47,267 bases of DNA from Candidatus Falkowbacteria bacterium (GTDB lineage: Bacteria; Patescibacteriota; Patescibacteriia; UBA11705; JABHMO01): positions 89,708 through 136,974 of the forward strand of contig JABHAL010000010.1 in the NCBI GenBank assembly GCA_018674305.1, given 5' to 3'. Positions within the stretch are counted from its first letter, which is position 1. Each line of letters opens with the position of its first letter. Below are positions 43,301 through 47,267 of the stretch, one piece after another. A program made the translations under genes and the position numbers. The notes under the pieces were generated by a model. The model did no database searches. It saw only the letters and a list, made by a program, of their open reading frames with translations, and was not told the DNA's origin.

Positions 43301-44679
43301 GTACCATTGCTAGCCATAGCTGCAGTGTCAGAACCTTCGATTTTGTTTGAACTTTGTTTTAGGTAAAAATTCAAAGCATCACCTGAAGATGCGCTACCAA
43401 TATTGGTTAGCATTAATGAATCAATGTGGAATCCTTCAATTGAAGAAGTGTTAAAATTCCAACAACCTAATTCTACTTCTGCTTCACCTGAAATAACTGC
43501 AGCTGAACCAGCAACAGAAGCGACGTTTAATACACCAACGCTTAAGTTTGAGAATTGCATTGCATTACCAATTACAGGTAAACCTGTAACACCTGCATCA
43601 TTAGCATCAATTTCTACTATTGATAAGTAGTCATTAGTACCAGATGGAGCAGCATCAATGTTAGCTTTTACAGATAAAACTGTATCTGCACTAACTGTCC
43701 AATTCAAGTTCTTGAAAGTTACTTTGTGAGTAGTAGTATTCAATGATTGATCATTACCAACCTGAGTAGCACCATCGTATAAACGAATAGTACCAAGATC
43801 AGCATCATAACCTAAACCAGCTCTTTGTAAAACAATTTTATCAATTTCAACAGTACCAGAAACACCTAAGTCAAATTTTGCAAATAAGACATTTTGTGCT
43901 CCCTTTGAAACGTACTGTCCTTCTGGATTACCAGAGTTCAATGAAACTGAAAGATCACCAGAAGCTACAACTGTACCAGAACCTCCACCACCACCTTGTG
44001 AAACATCAATATATGAATCAACCATAGCAGTAACATCAGCACCAGCAGTTCCCATAGCTAGGCTTGTTTCAAGTACAAAATCCCAGTCCCAGTTATTGGC
44101 ATTGAAAGCTGCTTCATCAGCAACTAGACTCCATGAACCATCAGCATTTACATAGTATGTATCAGCTGAATCTGCAGGAGATACCAATTGACCTTCTGGA
44201 TAAACAGTACCATCTAAGGCAACACCACTGTCAGTGTAGTTGGTGAATAAACTATCTGGAACATCAATAACCATTGATGACCAGTTATCACCATAAAGAG
44301 CTTTAGCAGCTGCTTCTGTTTCTACCCAGTAAAGCGCACCTTCTGGACCAACAGCGTAAACCTTTGGAACTGTAGTAATCTTAACTAACTTAGTACCTGG
44401 GCGAACCATTACGTTACCCACTAGATCGATAGCAGCTAGTTCGTCGTCAGTGACAGGAACAACACTACTAAAATCATTATACCAAGTCATGTAAGTAGAC
44501 TGCGTTGGGAAAGTATAGCGTCCACCATCAGCAGCATAAAAATATACTGCAGCGCCGCTTGCTTTAATCAAATCGCCAGCTGACAATGTAGCAGCTGATG
44601 CAACTGGAATAAAGGCACCGATTCCAACCGTCCAACAAATTGTTGTAAAAACAACAAATGAAATAAAGACTTTTCTCAT
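40390..44679 (-). CDS. Large surface-layer-like protein with repeated beta domains
   Basis: The 1429-residue secreted protein has a signal peptide (about 1-30). Next comes a module at 35-215 (YFYAADGGRYTFPTQSTYMT, LVKITTVPKVYAVGPEGALY, LYGDNWSSMVIDVPDSLF) shared with the 541-residue protein. Then at least six related beta domains of about 150-200 residues follow, recognisable by starts such as GNPEGQYVSKGAQNVLFAKF, SSPGATNVSKGAKNVHFTDI and ASPSGVTTGSDDSELLAIDL. The composition is Thr/Ala/Gly/Asp-rich and acidic with very few Cys, as in S-layer proteins. It has its own promoter and terminator and is probably the major cell-surface protein. The name is by type, not by a specific family match. 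Confidence 0.82.
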   Translation of the reverse strand: MRKVFISFVVFTTICWTVGIGAFIPVASAATLSAGDLIKASGAAVYFYAADGGRYTFPTQSTYMTWYNDFSSVVPVTDDELAAIDLVGNVMVRPGTKLVKITTVPKVYAVGPEGALYWVETEAAAKALYGDNWSSMVIDVPDSLFTNYTDSGVALDGTVYPEGQLVSPADSADTYYVNADGSWSLVADEAAFNANNWDWDFVLETSLAMGTAGADVTAMVDSYIDVSQGGGGGSGTVVASGDLSVSLNSGNPEGQYVSKGAQNVLFAKFDLGVSGTVEIDKIVLQRAGLGYDADLGTIRLYDGATQVGNDQSLNTTTHKVTFKNLNWTVSADTVLSVKANIDAAPSGTNDYLSIVEIDANDAGVTGLPVIGNAMQFSNLSVGVLNVASVAGSAAVISGEAEVELGCWNFNTSSIEGFHIDSLMLTNIGSASSGDALNFYLKQSSNKIEGSDTAAMASNGTVTFDLSADPYFIDLSKTKKICAYGDIAAGITVSKTLIFQVAETGDVAARGDSSAGQVLITTGGTTFSAQSAKTNTIGQGSATLTQDSAYAPAAGTLVKGVEGNKLGAYKLTAGSNEGVRMTRLRVIMAGTAGIANTDFANWMLYKIVDGAEVEIPVSGSVSSFTVSFEDTTDGLLDVAKSDNETVVVRADVSTSFAGTETGVHAYVGDNGTTNTLVRIKGLDSDEYVTSGVTLSGVATGNAQTFEGAANGSLVVSKAASSPGATNVSKGAKNVHFTDINLYSTGEDMLVSELVITGTASTDLSDDVDTVYLTDANGDQIGSTCSAFTSGTTTGECSFSFELDVPKEENVVVSVYGNVLDGATSTDTVRLDMDTAADDITSTGAFSAADITETGTAVGNVITVTAPTITAYMGTAPVDGTYVQNANDVTLGKLIMQAGTAEEIKVTSIQISADDLTGITGASVASATLTSFKLIDEDTGAQYGSNLNLTDGDTAEDSATFSGIDNLTIPAGGTVRINVVADITGSTAGPWFVGVETPTADIVATGLASGYSLIAADINGGVTTAIESSEATVASVGTLKITAASGRASAAQYVAGATGNSLMTYKLQSTNEEIDVTELYIATTGATARQDVYRVKLYLDGVLIGDAGGYSLDTGGDAKVVLTAGTLVVPKSPEYKNLDIKVDFSAKADLSDGATLEIGLGDVNGVDAEWGAAGVAAAGSYKMVATGVSSGTVLTETTIDSLGTNAGNVIASYVNYLYDGLLVVSKNTASPSGVTTGSDDSELLAIDLYANGDEITIGVLEFCYTGVAGNADPTGDLILKSSDLQTTYGTITPAEFVLYWDDIGGDGADVDLSVPLKTGVDAGEQCFSFGDTDYTDVVPYVTGDNEDSIGEYMEELSSEVKVPQGETITLKLIGDTTGFTTNDSLKITVRENSTAVNAVTAAGVIWENSGGTDVDNALTKNLPVAGGTLTY

Positions 44680-44927
44680 AAATTTTTTAATTCTCCGTTA
44701 GTCAAATGTTTAGCAAATTAATTCTTATAGAATCAATTGTTAAACACTGACAATATTATATTCTTTATTATGTAGTAGACGTTCTTCGACAGACTCAGGG
44801 TAACCCCCAAATCCGTGTCATCAGAACTCGACCTTTGAGACCACTACAACCCAAAGAGAGTTTCTTTAGGATTTATTTATATATTATTAATTAATTATAT
44901 TTTAAATTGTATTTTTCTAAGATTAAT
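44680..44927. other. Leader region of the surface-layer-like gene
   Basis: A 248-bp gene-free stretch. It contains the surface gene promoter (44724-44753), a GGAG 13 bp before the ATG as a weak ribosome site, an AT-rich tail of the DUF5667 gene and, near 44790-44810, a GTTCTTCGACAGACTCAGGG word of a kind common in CPR intergenic repeats. Confidence 0.5.
44724..44753 (-). promoter_or_regulatory. Promoter of the surface-layer-like gene
   Basis: Minus-strand TTGTCA (44748-44753), 18-bp spacer and TATAAG (44724-44729), giving a leader of about 37 bases. Confidence 0.65.
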
Positions 44928-46247
44928 TTAATTTTGACTTTCTTCATCAGTCACTTCTTCTGTCGCTTCTATTTCTATTACTTCTTCATTTTCTAAGTCT
45001 TCTAATTCTTCAATTCTGGCAGCTTCATCGATTTGATCCTGAACCTCACCCTCTATAGCAGTATTAAGAGTTTTTACATCCTCATCTGTACCTCGTGTAA
45101 TTTCAGCACCTTGTTGTATCTTTTCTAAGGCTGACGCTAAATCTCCATGATTTAATAAATCTTTGGCATCAGTTAATGCTTGTTCAGCTTCACCTTGTTT
45201 TCCTTTTAATTCTTCAACCATCTCATTAACTGTTCCGGTTGACTCTTGCTCAACTGGAGCCTCGTCTGAAACTTCTGTTTCTCCTTCTTCACCGTCAGTC
45301 TCATCCTCAGCATTTTCATCTATATTAACTTCTTCGGTTTCAGCTGTTTCTTCAGACTGTTCGGTTTCTTCTTCCTGGTTAACGACCACCGCGCCACTCT
45401 CGGCATCCTTAGCGCTTTGTTCAACTTCATCAACCTTTTCTTGAGTTTCTTTGATATCTTCTTTTGCTTTATTTATTTTACTGTCAATTACATCAACTAA
45501 ATCTTTTTCTGACAATGTCACTTCACCACCAGCAAGTTTATCAACAATTACCTCAACGGCCTTAACACCTGTTTCATCAGTAGCATCTACTGCCTGCTCT
45601 AAAGTCTCTACCAAATCCTTATCCTCTCCTAATTCTTCTTGTGTTTGTTTAAGCTTCTCACTGATCTCTTCTGTTTTTTCATCAACCTTTTTAGCTGAAT
45701 CAACAACTGCTTGAGCTTTTTTGTTTCCTTCTTTTACTTTACCTAAAGTTTCAGTAGCTTTTTTCATTTCGTCGGTTAAACCATCAACGGCCACCTTAAC
45801 CTTGGCTTTTTTAATTGACAGAACTGGTTCAGTCTTTACTACTTCTTCAATCTCTTTAATTCGCTCTTCCGCAAACTGCATATGCAGTTCTGCTTGTTTT
45901 TCCCCTACGGCAGTAAAGCCAACTTTGACTCTTTCACTGGTTAGCTTCACTGAATAAAGGAAATCACCGGGCAAACTACCCTTTGAAGCACTTACACCCA
46001 AAATACCCGTACTAAAAATAAATAAACAAATTACTGACAAAACACCTACTGGTCTAGCTACAAATCGCAACATACTTCCTGGTAGCATTGATTTAAACAA
46101 AAACCAGCTATTAATAAAATAAGACTGGCGTCGACTAGCGCTTTGACTCGTTATCTGAGATAACAAAAGTTCGCGCTGAGTCTTGACCCAGTCTTTTCTT
46201 GGTTTTACACTTTTCAAATCCTTAAGTTGTTCAACAACTTTATCCAT
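44928..46247 (-). CDS. DUF5667-type membrane protein, probable anti-sigma partner
   Basis: The 439-residue protein has a basic cytoplasmic N-terminus (1-60, including RKDWVKTQRELLLSQI) and one membrane helix (about 64-86, VGVLSVICLFIFSTGILGVS). Directly after the helix comes the DUF5667 signature GSLPGDFLYSVKLTSERVKV ... MQFAEERIKEIEEV. The rest is acidic coiled coil (Glu/Lys/Asp to residue 439). DUF5667 proteins are usually encoded after an ECF sigma factor and are taken to be its membrane-bound regulator. It follows the sigma gene by 106 bp. Binding is inferred from context. Confidence 0.85.
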   Translation of the reverse strand: MDKVVEQLKDLKSVKPRKDWVKTQRELLLSQITSQSASRRQSYFINSWFLFKSMLPGSMLRFVARPVGVLSVICLFIFSTGILGVSASKGSLPGDFLYSVKLTSERVKVGFTAVGEKQAELHMQFAEERIKEIEEVVKTEPVLSIKKAKVKVAVDGLTDEMKKATETLGKVKEGNKKAQAVVDSAKKVDEKTEEISEKLKQTQEELGEDKDLVETLEQAVDATDETGVKAVEVIVDKLAGGEVTLSEKDLVDVIDSKINKAKEDIKETQEKVDEVEQSAKDAESGAVVVNQEEETEQSEETAETEEVNIDENAEDETDGEEGETEVSDEAPVEQESTGTVNEMVEELKGKQGEAEQALTDAKDLLNHGDLASALEKIQQGAEITRGTDEDVKTLNTAIEGEVQDQIDEAARIEELEDLENEEVIEIEATEEVTDEESQN

Positions 46248-46252
46248 ATGAT

Positions 46253-46354
46253 GTACGGATTACTGATTGATACATATTTACGGATTAACTTGGGGACCAT
46301 TATTAACATCTCTCGATAGATCTGTACATCCGTACAAATCCGTAATCCGTAAAC
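46253..46354. repeat. Repeat words and inverted repeat between the sigma gene and its partner
   Basis: The 106-bp gap holds GTACGGATTAC (46253-46263), TTTACGGATTA (46277-46287), GTACATCCGTAC (46324-46335) and AATCCGTAATCCGTAAAC near its far end. The outer words GTACGGATTAC and GTAATCCGTA are inverted and could close a hairpin over almost the whole gap. Function unknown; possibly a transcript-processing or attenuation site between the two genes. Confidence 0.7.
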
Positions 46355-46908
46355 TATTGTTCACCAGCAATATCTTTTAGCGCAGCTAATGCTCGATGAA
46401 GTATTACTCGAACATTACCTTTACTTTTGTCTAAAATCTCGGCAATTTCGGTTATGGAAAATTCTTCAACATATTTAAGCACAATAACTTCTCTATGATC
46501 ATCCTTCAATTTCTCCAAATGTTTTTCAATGCTTTTAATTTCCAGCTTCACGCTGATCTCGGTTTCTAAATCTCGATCATCCTTAATACGCTCCATGTAC
46601 TCTTCATCAGTGCCAATAAAGTCTTTGCTTTTGATCCGATAATGATCAATCACCGCATTTCTGGCCACTCGATACAATAGGGCATTCAAATTACCAATCT
46701 TGCGATTAGTTTTGTTGATATATTCCCAGGTCTTCAGAAAAACTTCAGAAGTAATATCTTCCGCAATTTCTTGGGATGAGACCTTAAAAAAGACAAATCT
46801 AAAGATGCGGTCCACATAGATATCATACAACTGGCCGTAACTTTCTGCATCCTTATTCTGTCGAACCTGATATATCAGGAACTTTTCTTTTAATGAGGGT
46901 TTCTTCAT
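46354..46908 (-). CDS. ECF-type RNA polymerase sigma factor
   Basis: The 184-residue protein has sigma region 2 (about 20-90: YGQLYDIYVDRIFRFVFFKV, EIAEDITSEVFLKTWEYI, ARNAVIDHYR) and region 4 (about 125-180: HREVIVLKYVEEFSITEIAE, KGNVRVILHRALAALKD). There is no region 1.1 or 3, as expected for an ECF factor. The next gene encodes a DUF5667 membrane protein, probably its regulator. A possible -10 TATAAT lies 48 bp upstream. It could control the surface-protein genes that follow, but no shared promoter motif was established. Confidence 0.93.
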   Translation of the reverse strand: MKKPSLKEKFLIYQVRQNKDAESYGQLYDIYVDRIFRFVFFKVSSQEIAEDITSEVFLKTWEYINKTNRKIGNLNALLYRVARNAVIDHYRIKSKDFIGTDEEYMERIKDDRDLETEISVKLEIKSIEKHLEKLKDDHREVIVLKYVEEFSITEIAEILDKSKGNVRVILHRALAALKDIAGEQ

Positions 46909-46955
46909 TTATTAAGACGTCGTTAGCTTAATTTTGTTACAATCTGGAAGTAAGT

Positions 46956-46961
46956 ATTATA
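46956..46961 (-). promoter_or_regulatory. Possible -10 box of the sigma factor gene
   Basis: Minus-strand TATAAT about 48 bp upstream of the ATG. No good -35 lies 17 bp upstream (CATGTT), so this is tentative. The rest of 46909-47201 is AT-rich with no gene or clear structure visible. Confidence 0.35.
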
Positions 46962-47201
46962 AGTATTAGATATACAAAAACATGAATCCGTATACCAAGT
47001 ACCGGCTTCCCAAAGAGTGTTTAGATTAATCAGCCAGAAGCTAATTAACTGTTCAAAATTATATAGTAAATATACTATTTTGTAAAGAGCTAAATAAGAT
47101 TTAAGATTGAAGTTTTAAGACTCAATTGAAATATGTAATTAAATCATTCTAGGTCTATTAACTTTAATCTTCGCTCTAACAACTTAAATCATTAATGACT
47201 A

Positions 47202-47230
47202 TTGACAATATTATAGTACTTGTATACACT
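47202..47230 (+). promoter_or_regulatory. Plus-strand promoter at the window edge
   Basis: TTGACA (47202-47207), 17-bp spacer and TACACT (47225-47230) pointing out of the window. It is followed by the palindrome at 47242-47267, so it probably drives a regulated gene beyond the edge. Confidence 0.55.
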
Positions 47231-47241
47231 AAATACAGAAC

Positions 47242-47267
47242 GTTTGTATACACTAGTGTAGACAAAC
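47242..47267. promoter_or_regulatory. 26-bp near-perfect palindrome, candidate operator
   Basis: GTTTGTATACACT and AGTGTAGACAAAC pair with one mismatched position. A half site CTTGTATACACTA overlaps the -10 of the promoter just upstream (47219-47231). The arrangement is typical of a dimeric repressor site, though the window ends here. Confidence 0.55.

Overview
The window looks like a chromosomal segment of a Patescibacteria/CPR (Parcubacteria-like) bacterium. This is an inference from gene content, not from a search. The DNA is AT-rich and gene-dense. It carries a PrgI / split VirB4 / VirB6-type secretion machine, large beta-rich surface proteins, an ECF sigma factor with a DUF5667-type partner and a small TrpR-like regulator. 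Most genes start without a visible Shine-Dalgarno sequence.

Layout. (1) 1-11882, plus strand: a colinear, tightly packed run of a ClpC-like AAA+ protein, a very acidic membrane protein, a TolB-like beta-propeller, two proteins that join a VirB2-like two-helix segment to peptidoglycan-hydrolase-like domains, then RadA and a YibE/F permease. (2) 11923-15654, minus: small regulatory-type genes (a Cys-rich unknown, an 88-aa unknown, a TrpR-like protein, a cold-shock-like protein) and RecG. (3) 15716-17462, minus: tRNA-Arg, two tRNA-Ser genes, a small GIY-YIG nuclease and an unusual collection of tRNA fragments invaded by palindromes. (4) 17546-33791, minus: one long colinear run. In transcription order it is VirB6-like, two unknown helical proteins, PrgI, VirB4 in two pieces, a VirB8-like candidate, ComF, MurG, a PH-domain protein, an FtsB-like protein, a PpiC foldase, an RlpA-like protein, FtsE and FtsX. 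Envelope secretion is therefore physically linked to cell-wall synthesis and division. (5) 33871-39949, minus: lamin-tail surface protein, a degenerate REP-type (Y1) transposase-like protein, a second GIY-YIG nuclease between perfect 37-bp direct repeats, an Ig-like surface protein and a TPR protein. (6) 40390-46908, minus: a 1429-aa surface-layer-like protein, the DUF5667-type protein and the ECF sigma factor.

The most unusual signal is not a protein system. Small palindromes repeatedly sit inside other hairpins: in the D-loop of three tandem 5' halves of tRNA-Arg, in the T-loop of a tRNA-Ser 3' fragment, starting at the CCA end of tRNA sequences, and in the loops of terminators. Two unrelated sites carry a GIY-YIG gene of under 100 codons bracketed by direct repeats, and at one of them the repeat is the 3' end of tRNA-Ser. 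Together with the Y1-transposase-like gene that has lost its HUH histidines, this suggests a family of very small mobile or amplifying elements that target structured DNA or RNA.

The second notable point is the pair of adjacent genes joining a VirB2-like membrane segment to M15 and NlpC/P60-like domains. They could supply wall-opening activity to the secretion apparatus. No relaxase, VirD4-type coupling protein, rRNA gene, CRISPR array or convincing replication origin was seen.
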